The translations under genes and the position numbers were made by a program. This document shows positions 25,122 to 33,800 of a stretch of 64,000 bases of DNA, in pieces. A model generated the notes under the pieces. The model ran no database searches and was not told the origin of the DNA. It saw only the letters and a program-made list of their open reading frames with translations. The stretch is taken from assembly GCF_003265345.1 (NCBI RefSeq), contig NZ_QFWW01000020.1, forward strand, positions 62,001 to 126,000. Reading direction: 5' to 3'. This DNA is from Lentzea terrae. Its GTDB lineage: Bacteria > Actinomycetota > Actinomycetes > Mycobacteriales > Pseudonocardiaceae. Each line of letters opens with the position of its first letter. The first letter of the stretch is position 1.

Positions 25122-25685
25122 CTACTCCCGTGAGCGGTTCGCGGCCCGGCCGAGGCGCACCGCCGAGACCAGGAAGAAGATCCCGCCGATCGCGGCGTAG
25201 CCGGCCAGGCTCGTGAGCGACGGCTGCGGCCCGGACGCCATCACGATGAACGAGGATCCGGCGACCACGGAGATGCTCCCGCTGAGGATCATCGGCCACT
25301 GACCGCCCATCTTGCGGCGGCTCACCCCCACGAAGAGCTGCACCAGCCCGGACACGATCGCCCAGGCGCCCCACACCTGCAGGACCGCCGGAATGCCTGC
25401 GGCACAGGCGATCGCGAGGCCGACCGCGGCCAGCAGGCTGATCACGACGTTCCCGTACAGCCCGCGAACCGGTCCGGCGCCACGGGACGAGCGCGCGTCC
25501 ACGACCGCCGCCGCCACGTCGAACAACGGGTACAGGACCAGCAGGGTGACGCTGACGGGCCCGAGCTCCGCGCCCGTCACGACCAGCAGGGCGGCCCAGA
25601 CGACGGCGAACCCGAACCGGACGAAGTACAGCCGGCGCAGTGCCGCGGCGGTCTCGTGCACGGTGGATGAAGCAACGGCGGTCAC
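25122..25685 (-). CDS. DUF308-like integral membrane protein
   Basis: A 187-residue protein with about six hydrophobic helices and short loops, resembling the DUF308/HdeD-type membrane proteins (YPLFDVAAAVVDARSS, VWGAWAIVSGLVQLFVGVSR). Function is not established for this family; acid- or stress-resistance is suggested for some relatives. The start is GTG 25685, with AGAGGA 6 nt upstream; a longer upstream frame would translate the operators and is rejected. Divergent from the TetR gene, and both promoters share two identical operators, so it is very likely the TetR target. Confidence 0.8.
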   Translation of the reverse strand: MTAVASSTVHETAAALRRLYFVRFGFAVVWAALLVVTGAELGPVSVTLLVLYPLFDVAAAVVDARSSRGAGPVRGLYGNVVISLLAAVGLAIACAAGIPAVLQVWGAWAIVSGLVQLFVGVSRRKMGGQWPMILSGSISVVAGSSFIVMASGPQPSLTSLAGYAAIGGIFFLVSAVRLGRAANRSRE

Positions 25686-25720
25686 GGGAGTCCTCTCCAG
25701 AAGCGGCGTTCGGCGAAAGA

Positions 25721-25734
25721 GACCGAACGTTCTA
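25721..25734. promoter_or_regulatory. TetR operator copy 1
   Basis: GACCGAACGTTCTA contains the 8-bp palindrome GAACGTTC. An identical 14-mer lies 51 bp away. This copy lies 36 bp before the DUF308 gene start, within its promoter region. Confidence 0.7.
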
Positions 25735-25771
25735 CCTCTTTCAGACTGACTGCTTCGCGGCGAGTCGTCAA

Positions 25772-25785
25772 GACCGAACGTTCTA
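25772..25785. promoter_or_regulatory. TetR operator copy 2
   Basis: The second exact copy of GACCGAACGTTCTA. It ends 5 bp before the TAGAGT -10 box of the TetR gene, so a bound repressor would cover the -35/-10 spacer and block its own transcription. Confidence 0.7.
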
Positions 25786-25790
25786 TCGAC

Positions 25791-25796
25791 TAGAGT
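25791..25796 (+). promoter_or_regulatory. -10 box (TAGAGT) for the TetR gene
   Basis: TAGAGT is followed by 7 nt and the ATG start at 25804 without a Shine-Dalgarno sequence, indicating a leaderless mRNA. Operator copy 2 lies immediately upstream. Confidence 0.5.
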
Positions 25797-25803
25797 TGAC
25801 GGC

Positions 25804-26385
25804 ATGGCGCGCACCGAACCGGCGAGCCGGCCGTCCGAAGCGCGGTCCCGGCTGCTCAACACCGCACTCAAGATCTTCTACGCCGAGGGCATCCACTCCG
25901 TCGGCATCGACCGCATCGTCGCGGAGGCGCAGGTCACGAGGGCGACCCTGTACCGGCACTTCCTGGGCAAGGAAGAGCTCGTCGTCGCCTACCTGACCGA
26001 GGTCGACGGCATGATGCGCGCCCAAGCAGCGCACGCCGCCGCCCAGGGCCACTCCCCCGCGGACACCCTGCAGGCGCTCGCCCAGGCCATCGCCGAGGGC
26101 ATCCGGTCACCCGAGTTCCGCGGCTGTGCGTTCCTCAACGCCGCCGCCGAGTACCCCGATCCCGATCATCCGGTGCACCAGGCCGTGCTCGCCCACCGCG
26201 AGTGGTTCCAGACCACCATCACAGAGCTGTTCGCGCAGCTCAAAAAATCCACCGCCGAACCGGCCGCCCGGCACTACGTGATGCTGCGCGACGGCGCCAT
26301 GGCGGCCGGTTGCCTAGCCGATGCTGACCTGGTCTGCGAGACGTTTCTCCGTGGTGTCGAAGGACTTCTGCAGGCTCAACGCTGA
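25804..26385 (+). CDS. TetR-family repressor
   Basis: A 193-residue regulator. The N-terminal HTH reads ALKIFYAEGIHSVGIDRIVA then VTRATLYRHFLGKEELV. The C-terminal helical domain presumably binds a small ligand. It is divergent from the DUF308 membrane protein gene, and two copies of a 14-bp site lie between them, so it probably represses both. The ATG at 25804 appears leaderless. Its 3' end overlaps the glycosyltransferase gene on the opposite strand by 72 bp, an unusually long convergent overlap. Confidence 0.9.
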   Translation: MARTEPASRPSEARSRLLNTALKIFYAEGIHSVGIDRIVAEAQVTRATLYRHFLGKEELVVAYLTEVDGMMRAQAAHAAAQGHSPADTLQALAQAIAEGIRSPEFRGCAFLNAAAEYPDPDHPVHQAVLAHREWFQTTITELFAQLKKSTAEPAARHYVMLRDGAMAAGCLADADLVCETFLRGVEGLLQAQR

Positions 26386-27468
26386 GCGTTCGTACACCCC
26401 GGCCACGTCGAGCGCCACGCGGTCCCACGCATGGCGAACGTGCGTGCGGTCCTGCCCCGCCGCGCCCAGCTCCTGGCGCCGGGTGTCGTCTCCCAGCAAC
26501 GAGCGCAGGGCCCTGGCGAGTTGCGCGGGGTCCCGAGGCCGGACGTGCAGCCCGGTCACGTCGTGCACCACGGACTCGGCGAGGCCGCCGACCGCCGACA
26601 CCACCACCGGCACACCGCACGCCATCGCTTCCAGTGGCACGACGCCGAACCCTTCGCGCCACTGTGGACACGCGACGACGTCAGCAGACCGGAACAGCGC
26701 GGGCATCTCCGAATGCGGCACGCGGCCGAGGAAGCTGACCCGGTCCGCGACACCCAGCCGCGCCGCCAAGGCGCGCAGTCGCTCGCACTGCCCGCCGACC
26801 ACCACCAGTTCGGTGCAGGTCACCGCGGGCAGGGCGCTGATCAGGTCGTCGAGGCCCTCGTTCGGGGGCGTCACCGCGAGGACGCGCGGCATCCCGTTGC
26901 GCGGCGCGACCGGGCCGTTCAGCGTGAACATCCGGGTGTCGACGCCCGACGGGACGGTCGAGATCCTGTTCCGGCGCACCCCGAGCCGGGCCAGGTCGCG
27001 CGCTTCGTGGTCCGACCTCGCGAGCACCGCCGCCGCTTCCCGCCCGACCAGCCGCTCGATGCCCGTGCAGTCGCCGCCGTCCAGCCCGTGCCAGCTCTGC
27101 ACGATCGGGATTCCGGTGCGCCGGGCGCCGAGCACCGCGGCGAACCCGGACGTCCAGTGGTGGGCGTGGATGACGTCCGGCGCCTCGCTCGCCCACCGTT
27201 CGGTCAGGAACCGCGCGAACTCCCCGATGTGGGGGATCATGGCGTCCTGGCCGAGTTCTCGTGCCGGCCCGGCAGGCACGGACACGACCTCGAACCCGGC
27301 CCTGCCTTGATCCGGCAGGCCCGTCCGTCGCGTGTAGACGGTCAGGTCGTGACCCTGCCGGCGCAGTGCCTCCGCGAGCTTGGCGATGTGCAGACGGCGG
27401 CCGACCGCGTCCGCGTCGCGCAGTGCGGTGAGCGGGTTCTCCTGCACCGAGATCATCGCGATCTTCAC
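26314..27468 (-). CDS. GT4-family glycosyltransferase
   Basis: A 384-residue GT-B glycosyltransferase. The N-terminal lobe begins VKIAMISVQENPLTALRDAD; the acceptor side contains VIHAHHWTSGFAAVLG, and the donor side has the family E-x7-E motif in EGFGVVPLEAMACGVPVV. It resembles MshA- and SqdB-like GT4 enzymes that move a sugar from a nucleotide donor, substrate unknown. It has no membrane segment, so it acts in the cytosol or at the inner face. GTG 27468 has AGG-rich sequence upstream and overlaps the DUF3152 stop (GTGA). It is the last gene of a four-gene operon. Confidence 0.88.
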   Translation of the reverse strand: MKIAMISVQENPLTALRDADAVGRRLHIAKLAEALRRQGHDLTVYTRRTGLPDQGRAGFEVVSVPAGPARELGQDAMIPHIGEFARFLTERWASEAPDVIHAHHWTSGFAAVLGARRTGIPIVQSWHGLDGGDCTGIERLVGREAAAVLARSDHEARDLARLGVRRNRISTVPSGVDTRMFTLNGPVAPRNGMPRVLAVTPPNEGLDDLISALPAVTCTELVVVGGQCERLRALAARLGVADRVSFLGRVPHSEMPALFRSADVVACPQWREGFGVVPLEAMACGVPVVVSAVGGLAESVVHDVTGLHVRPRDPAQLARALRSLLGDDTRRQELGAAGQDRTHVRHAWDRVALDVAGVYERSALSLQKSFDTTEKRLADQVSIG

Positions 27469-28307
27469 CTGCCCACCTCCGGGTTCGGCCACGGGTTCGC
27501 CGCGCACGTCCTGCCGTCCTTGGGGATGGCGAGGCCCTGCGGCGTGGTGGCGGTGAGCTCGGCGGGCGCGTCGTTCGAGACCGAGAAGGTCTGCTGCATC
27601 ATCACGGGAGCGGGCGCGCCGTCGGCGGGACAGGGCTCGTGCCCGCGCCCGAGGAAGTGCCCGATCTCGTGGTTGATCACGTACTTCCGGTAGCCGTCCA
27701 GGTCGCCGCCGAACGACTGGGCGCCCCGGAACCACCGCGCCGCACTCACGTACACGACGCCGCCGACGTAGCAGGACGTGTCGTAGGGCAGGCTGAACCC
27801 GCAGGTGGCTCGCGCGGTTTCCGTTGCGGTGAGCCGGATTCGCACGTCGGGTTGCGCCACGTCGACGCGGCGGAAGGCGATGCCACCGGACGCGGTCCAG
27901 CCGCGCGGGTCCGCGAGCGCCTGGTCCACCACCGCGGCGAACGGGTGGTGCGCCGACGGTGGCACAGCGCCTTGCTCGACCTCGACGGAGCAGGTGTGCA
28001 CCCGGCCCGCGCCGATCTGCGCGGTCGTGCCGTTGACGGTCCGCCACCAGCCCTCGCCCTGGACGGGCACCGGCGCTCCTGGCGGAAGTTCGGGCCCTGG
28101 CCGGGGCGCGGCCGCTGGAGCAGGGCTCGACGGTGCCGGCGACGGCGGTGCCTTCACGGAAATGCTGGCCACCACCGGAACCCGCGGCTGCGGCTGAGCC
28201 TGGTCCTGTGCCGGCGGTGTGGGTGCGGGCCAGCTGTTCAGCAGGCCGATCGTCACCCCTGCCAGCATCGCGGCGAAGACGTACATGACGATTCTGCCGA
28301 TGGTCAT
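27465..28307 (-). CDS. DUF3152 membrane-anchored zinc-protease-like protein
   Basis: A 280-residue protein with one N-terminal membrane helix (about 5-25), a Pro/Ala-rich linker (about 28-80) and an extracytoplasmic DUF3152 domain. The domain carries an extended zinc site H213-E214-I-G-H217 plus His223 (NHEIGHFLGRGHEPC), as in metzincin-type proteases, and several cysteines likely to form disulfides. Peptidase activity is suggested by the motif but not established for the family to my knowledge. ATG 28307 has GGAGGG 6 nt upstream and lies 17 bp after the Usp-like gene stop. Its position in the operon links it to envelope or polar-growth work. Confidence 0.82.
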   Translation of the reverse strand: MTIGRIVMYVFAAMLAGVTIGLLNSWPAPTPPAQDQAQPQPRVPVVASISVKAPPSPAPSSPAPAAAPRPGPELPPGAPVPVQGEGWWRTVNGTTAQIGAGRVHTCSVEVEQGAVPPSAHHPFAAVVDQALADPRGWTASGGIAFRRVDVAQPDVRIRLTATETARATCGFSLPYDTSCYVGGVVYVSAARWFRGAQSFGGDLDGYRKYVINHEIGHFLGRGHEPCPADGAPAPVMMQQTFSVSNDAPAELTATTPQGLAIPKDGRTCAANPWPNPEVGR

Positions 28308-28324
28308 GAGGTCCCTCCCCCTGG

Positions 28325-29035
28325 TCACGAACAGCTGAACAACACCGGGCAGTGCGCGTGGTGCAGTGCCTCCCGCGCGGCCGGTTGCAGTCCCTCCGCC
28401 GGGCCCCGCTCCCGGCCGGACACCACGAGCAGGTCGCTCGGGAACAACCGCGTCTCGTCCTGCACGGACCTGGCTTCCCGCACCAGTTCGACGATCACGC
28501 CGGGGCAGGCGTCGTGCAGCACTGCGGCGGTGGCGTCGAGCGAGTCGCCGTTGCCGAGGTACGGACGGGTCAGCACGCGCAGCCGGGTGGCCTGGCGGGC
28601 ACGGCAGAACGTGATCGCACGCCGCAACACGCCCTCACCGCCGACCGCGTCCACGACCGCGGTCACCACCCCGAAGCAACCGGCGAGCGCGGCGGCGGAA
28701 CCGCCGAGCACGACGACGTCGCGAAGGTCGCGGCCGGCGAGTGGCGGGGCAACCACCGCCGCCGACCGCGACAGCACCACCAGCCCGCCTTCCCAGCGCG
28801 CCGGTGGGGCGTCGTGGTGTTCGATGTGGACGGCGAGGGCCGGGTACTCCGCCAGCAGAGCCGCGACGTCGGCGTGCACCGGGTCGTTCGCGGCGGCCGC
28901 GTGCACGACCAGCCCGACTCCCAACGCGTCCGCGCACGCGGCCGCCCAGCGGACTCCTCGCACCCCGCAGTCGCGGAGGTCGACCAGCACGCAGGTGGTC
29001 GTGACCCGCGCGCTCTCGTGCACGAGCGCGGTCAT
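28325..29035 (-). CDS. universal-stress-protein-like protein, two degenerate Usp halves
   Basis: A 236-residue cytosolic protein. Each half begins with a Rossmann-like strand (TTCVLVDLRDCGVRGVRWAA; DVVVLGGSAAALAGCFGVV), and the end REALHHAHCPVLFSCS matches the closing strand of Usp domains. The ATP-loop motif G-x2-G-x9-G is not clear, so nucleotide binding is doubtful. Its ATG overlaps the DivIVA-like gene stop (TGATG), implying translational coupling. Such proteins modulate stress or dormancy; here a regulatory partner of the DivIVA-like protein or the transferase is possible, by inference only. Confidence 0.65.
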   Translation of the reverse strand: MTALVHESARVTTTCVLVDLRDCGVRGVRWAAACADALGVGLVVHAAAANDPVHADVAALLAEYPALAVHIEHHDAPPARWEGGLVVLSRSAAVVAPPLAGRDLRDVVVLGGSAAALAGCFGVVTAVVDAVGGEGVLRRAITFCRARQATRLRVLTRPYLGNGDSLDATAAVLHDACPGVIVELVREARSVQDETRLFPSDLLVVSGRERGPAEGLQPAAREALHHAHCPVLFSCS

Positions 29036-29631
29036 CACGCCACGTCCGAGGTGTCGGCGACGGCGGGTTCCGGCCGCCGCGGCAACGGGAGGTCCTGCAC
29101 GGTGGCGACCTCGGTGTACCACTGGTCCAGCAACCGTTGGCGCTCGGCCAGATCTGCCAGCATGTCCCGCGACTGCTCCAGCGCCTCGCCGACGATCTCC
29201 CTGGCGCGCCGGCTCGCTTCCGCCAGCCTGCGCTGGGTTTCCTGCTCGGTCTCGTCCAGCAGCCGGGCGTGCCGGCCGGCCGCCTCCTCCGCCTGGTGCA
29301 CCGCCTGCTCGGCGCGGGCGCGGGCCTCGGCCTCGATCTCCTCCGCCTTGCGCTTCGCGACGTGCAGCAGGTAGCGGATGCACCCGGACGCGGCGTTGTC
29401 CTTGCTGTGCCCGGCATGGATCATCCGGTACTCGGCGAGCTCGGTGCTGGCTTCCTCGAGGTGCCTCGCGAGGGCCTCGGCCGTGGCGAGCGCGGCGTCC
29501 CGGTCGGTGCGGGCGACGTCGAGCTGTCCCTCCAGCTTCGCGTACTCCTCGTCGACCTGGACCCGGTCGTAGCCGAGCCAGCGGGTGCGGAAGGTTCTGG
29601 GGGCCTCGTTCAGGAGGTCTTCGATGGCCAT
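29035..29631 (-). CDS. DivIVA-like coiled-coil protein
   Basis: A 198-residue protein that is nearly all coiled coil. The N-terminus MAIEDLLNEAPRTFRTRWLG and GYDRVQVDEEYAKLEGQL resembles the DivIVA/Wag31 F-x-T-x-x-x-GYDxxQVDxF consensus; long heptads such as KRKAEEIEAEARARAEQAVH follow. DivIVA proteins sit at curved membranes and direct polar growth in actinomycetes. This is shorter than Wag31 and is probably a paralogue. It opens the operon with the Usp-like, DUF3152 and glycosyltransferase genes. The start ATG 29631 has AAAGGA 6-8 nt upstream. Confidence 0.8.
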   Translation of the reverse strand: MAIEDLLNEAPRTFRTRWLGYDRVQVDEEYAKLEGQLDVARTDRDAALATAEALARHLEEASTELAEYRMIHAGHSKDNAASGCIRYLLHVAKRKAEEIEAEARARAEQAVHQAEEAAGRHARLLDETEQETQRRLAEASRRAREIVGEALEQSRDMLADLAERQRLLDQWYTEVATVQDLPLPRRPEPAVADTSDVA

Positions 29632-29752
29632 TGCCCGTGTCCTTTCCTGAACGTGGGCCGGCGTGCTGCGTGCCTGGCAGGTACCCGTGGCGGGACCTCT
29701 CAGACATTCTTAACCAGGTAAGCACCCTCTCTAGTGAATTCCTCACGGTGTG

Positions 29753-30136
29753 TCATCGCGAGACGGTGAACTCGTGCGCGACCTGCGCGTCCAGCAACAA
29801 CGGCGTGGTGCTGCGGACTCGGGCGACCAGCGTGTGCCCGCCCTCGCCGGGTGCGAAGTCCGGCAGTGTCAACCGGTTTCCGTCCCGCCGGGTGGCGACC
29901 GCGGCGTCGTCGACGAGCACCTCGACCCGGTCCAGCGCGGCCGGGTCATCGGCGCGGACCCTGATGTCACGCGCGGCCGCGGTCGTCAGGACCGCACCGT
30001 TGCCGACGCCCTCGACCGCGAGGCCGGCTCGTTCCACGTGCACCACGGACCCCACCACGACGGTGGACGACACGGCGAACACCACGGCGAGGAAGACGAG
30101 CAGGACGAGTTCCGACCTGCGTGCCTCGGCGTGCAC
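29753..30136 (-). CDS. single-pass membrane protein with Ig-like extracellular domain
   Basis: A 127-residue protein: charged start, one hydrophobic helix (LVLLVFLAVVFAVSSTVVVG, about 10-29), then a domain of alternating beta strands that looks Ig-like (DRVEVLVDDAAVATRRDGNR, GGHTLVARVRS). I do not recognise the family. The sequence ends abruptly after HEFTVSR, where longer extracellular proteins would usually continue, so it may be a 3'-truncated gene. The GTG at 30136 lies 3 bp after the GH25 remnant stop, so it was once the second gene of that operon. Confidence 0.6.
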   Translation of the reverse strand: MHAEARRSELVLLVFLAVVFAVSSTVVVGSVVHVERAGLAVEGVGNGAVLTTAAARDIRVRADDPAALDRVEVLVDDAAVATRRDGNRLTLPDFAPGEGGHTLVARVRSTTPLLLDAQVAHEFTVSR

Positions 30137-30139
30137 CGG

Positions 30140-30553
30140 TCATCCCGTGGCCAGCTGAGCGAGCCGGTCGGCTCCGCCGTTGAACACGTTCTGGTCGATC
30201 GGCGACGAGGTGTACTGCCAGATCGTGTGGAAGGGCCAGCGGAAGGGCATCGGGCCGACCTTGGGGGCGTACCGCGCGAGCCACAACGCGTTGGTGGAGC
30301 TGAAGTCTCCGGTGCGGCCGGTGCACTTGTCCCACCACAGCACCGACGTGTAGATCACGGGCCAGCGCTTCGTGAGCGCGTGGTAGGTGTCGCTGAAGCT
30401 GCGGATCCAGCCGACCATCGCGGCGTGGCTCAGGCCGTAGCAGGTGTCGCCGCCGTACGGGTTGTACTCGATGTCGAGCGTGCCCGGCAGGGTCCGGCCG
30501 TCGCGCGACCAGCCGCCACCGTTCTGCACGAAGAACCTCGCCTGCGTCGCGCC
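30140..30553 (-). pseudogene. GH25 lysozyme gene lacking its 5' part
   Basis: About 137 residues match the C-terminal two thirds of GH25 muramidases: ATQARFFVQNGGGWSRDGRT, the catalytic LDIEYNPYG (Asp and Glu), HAAMVGWIRSFSDTYHALT and the end region with FHTIWQYTSS and DRLAQLA. The first barrel strands, including the DVSHxQG aspartate, and any signal peptide are absent; upstream of about 30553 there is no matching frame on this strand. It is therefore a truncated, probably inactive gene, although an open frame continues to 30991 without lysozyme similarity. The remaining sequence shows no internal stop, suggesting recent loss. Confidence 0.7.
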
Positions 30554-30690
30554 GTGGTGACGTTGTCGGTGAGCAGCGGACCGCCCCCGCGGCCACGGCT
30601 GAGACTCCGGCTGCTCCCTCGGCCCCGGTGACGCCCACCGGTTGAGGCAGCGGGTCGTCAGCCGATTTCCCAGCTGCCTCCCACCGGCCT

Positions 30691-30718
30691 TGGCGGGTTC
30701 AAGAATGCGAACCCGCCA
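30691..30718. terminator. hairpin in the 305-bp gap before the GH2 gene
   Basis: TGGCGGGTTC and GAACCCGCCA form a perfect 10-bp stem with an 8-nt loop. No T-tract follows. It may be a terminator, an operator for the GH2 gene, or a leftover of the truncated GH25 locus. Otherwise I see no gene in 30554-30858. Confidence 0.45.
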
Positions 30719-30858
30719 CGAGATTCCCGGTTTTCGGACCGGTCCATGACATCGATGTCCTGATCGCAGATTCTTGTCTCGCTTGTCTGGTTGACGAGTC
30801 CAGCGCATGCCGCCGAAGCTTCCTGCCAACGTTGTCAGGAACATGATCGGAGCTCGCA

Positions 30859-33800
30859 ATGGCGCAGGACTTCGGCAGCGGCGTGTCGCGGCGTCAGGCG
30901 CTCGCCCTGGGAGGCGGGCTGCTCGCCGGTTTCGGGTTGAGCACGCTGCTGCCCGGCGTCGCGTCGGCCGCACCGGAGCAGGCGGCAGCACAGGGAGAGG
31001 CCGTGGATCTGGCGTTGTTCCGTCCGGTGTCGGTCTCGTCCACGGACTACGCGGCGACCCCGGCGGAGTTCGCCGTGGACGGTCTGGCGCAGGTCGGCGT
31101 GCAGGGCTCCGGCTGGCGGGCCGGTCAGGGCGACGCCCAGTGGTTGATCGTCGACCTGCAGGGCCGGTGCGAGATCAGCTCGATCGTCCTGACCTTCGAG
31201 GCCAAGCCCGGCGACCCCGCGTTCGACGCGAACGCCTCGCGGGCCGACACCATCGGCACGGAGATCCTCTCCAGCTACGCCACCGTCTTCGACCTGGACA
31301 CCTCCGACGACGGTCGGGTCTGGCACACCGTCCACAGCACCGAGTCCGGCGCCGGCGCGGTCGTCACCGTGCCGTTCCGGCCGGCGGTCAGGGCGCGCTG
31401 GGTGCGGTTCTCGGCGTCGCGCAGGTCGACGACCAACCCGCTGGGGCTCAACGGCTTTCAGGTCTACGGCACGACGAGGGACAACCGGCCGGCGGTCAAG
31501 GGGTGGACCAACTGGCCGGTCCAGAACCGCGAGAACCCCGCGCTGACGGTGGCTCCAGACGGATCGGTGCCGCTCGAGTCCGGCTGGGTGCTGACCATGC
31601 ACGACTTCGCGCATGCCTTGGACGGCGCCGCGCTGTCCGGGCCGAACGTCGACACCCGCGGCTGGGTGCCCGCGACCGTGCCGGGGACGGTGCTCGCGTC
31701 GCTGGTCGAGCAGGGGCATCTGCCCGATCCGGTGCACGGCATGAACAACCTGAAGGTCCCGGAGGCTCTGTCACGGCACATGTGGTGGTACCGACGCACG
31801 TTCGCCCTGCCACGCGGACTGGACGTCAGCGCGGGACGGCACGTGTGGCTCGAGTTCGACGCCATCAACCACGAGGCGGAGATCTGGCTCAACGGAGCCA
31901 AGATCGGTGCGATGACCAACCCGTTCGGCCGAGCCGCGCTGGACATCACCACCACGCTCGAGCGTTCGGGTGACCAGCACCTGGCCGTGCGGATCACGCC
32001 GATGCCGTACCCCGGCAGCCCCGGTGACAAGGGGCCGCGCGGCGAGGCGTGGGTCGGCGCGAACACCACGATGTTCAAGAACTCGCCGACGTACCTGGCG
32101 GTGTCCGGCTGGGACTGGATGCCCGCCGTGCGCGACCGGGCGTCGGGCATCTGGAACCACGTCCGGCTGCGCTCCACCGGTGCCGTGGTGCTCGGCGACC
32201 CGCGCATCGACACCGTGCTGCCGGACCAGACCACCGCCGAGGTCACGTGCACCGTGCCGGTCCGCAACGTCGAGGCCACCGCGCAGAACGTCGCCGTGAC
32301 CGCGGCGTTCGACGGCGTCACGGTCAGCAAGACGGTGACCGTGCCCGCGAACTCGGGGTCGGCGGTCGTGTTCGCGCCGTCGGAGTTCTCACAACTGCGG
32401 ATCAAGAACCCGAAGCTGTGGTGGCCCAACGGTTACGGCGACCCGACACTGCACGACCTGACCCTCACGGTGGCCAAGGGCAGCGCGGTCAGCGACCGGA
32501 AGACCCTGAAGTTCGGCATCCGCCAGATCACCTACCAGTACGATCTGCCGATCACGATCGTCGACGGCGCCGCCGAGCAGACCCTCGACTTCCCCGCTCA
32601 ACAGGCCCGTTACGTCCGGATGCAGGGCGGGAAACGCGCCACCAGCTGGGGATTCTCGCTCTACACCCTGTCCGTTGTGGACAGCAAGAACCCGGACGAC
32701 CTGGCGCGCGGCAAGACCGCGACCGCGTCGTCGAGCGCTGACGGAACCTCACCCGGCGCCGTCACCGACGGCGACCCGAAGTCGCGGTGGTCCTCCAACT
32801 ACGCGGACAACGAGTACGTGCAGGTCGACCTGGGCGCAGTCACCTCGTTCGACCGGGTGGTCCTGCGGTGGGAGACGGCGTACGCGGCGACGTTCCGGAT
32901 CCAGGTCTCCCAGGACGGCCAGACCTGGACCGACGTCGTGGACCAGGACAACTCCCCCAAGCCGTTGGTCATCCTCGTCAACGGGGTGAAGATCTTCTGC
33001 CGCGGTGGCAGCTGGGGCTGGGACGAGCTGCTGCGCCGGATGCCCGCCTCCCGCGCCGACGCCGCGGTCGCGCTGCACCGCGACATGAACTTCACCATGA
33101 TCCGCAACTGGGTCGGTTCCTCCTACCGCGAGGAGCTGTTCGAGGCCTGCGACAAGTACGGCATCCTGCTGTGGAACGAGTTCTGGCTGGGCTGGTCCTA
33201 CGACCCGGCCAACCACGACACGTTCTTCGCACAGGCCGAGGACACCGTGCTGCGCTATCGCTCACACGCCTGCAACGTGGTGTGGTTCGGCTGCAACGAG
33301 GGCAGCCCGCCGTCCACTGTGGACAAGGTGCTGCGGGAGATCGTGCACACCAACACGGACCTGATGTACCAGCCCAACTCGGCGAGCGGCGTGATCACCG
33401 GCGACGGCACCTACCGATGGGTGGACCCGCGCACGTACGCCACCGGCGAGGCCACGGGCGGGAAGTTCGGGTTCTGGAGCGAGATCGGCCTGCCGACGGT
33501 GTCCGTCGTGGAGAGCATGCGCAACCTTGTAGGCCAGGGGAACCCGGGCTGGCCGATCGGTGACGCGTGGTACATGCACGACTGGTCGGAGAACAGCAAC
33601 CAGCAGCCCAACGGTTACAAGGCCGCGATCGACGCCCGCCTCGCGCCGTCCAGCAGCCTGGCGGAGTTCTGCCGCAAGGCGCAGTTCGTGAACTACGAGA
33701 ACATGCGCGCGATCTTCGAGGCCTGGAACTCCAGGCTGTGGCACGACGCCACCGGTGTGCTGCTGTGGATGTCGCACCCGGCCTGGCACAGCACGGTGTG

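Noticed and set aside
23083-25374. 763-residue minus-strand open frame opposite ligD
   Set aside because: No recognisable motif, and the plus strand carries the full ligase-polymerase signature.
25686-25871. N-terminal extension of the DUF308 protein
   Set aside because: It would translate both TetR operators and has no helix or ribosome-binding site; the GTG at 25685 is well supported.
27639-30158. 839-residue plus-strand open frame over the DivIVA-like operon
   Set aside because: Composition is that of an antisense frame; the minus-strand genes have ribosome-binding sites, overlaps and known motifs.
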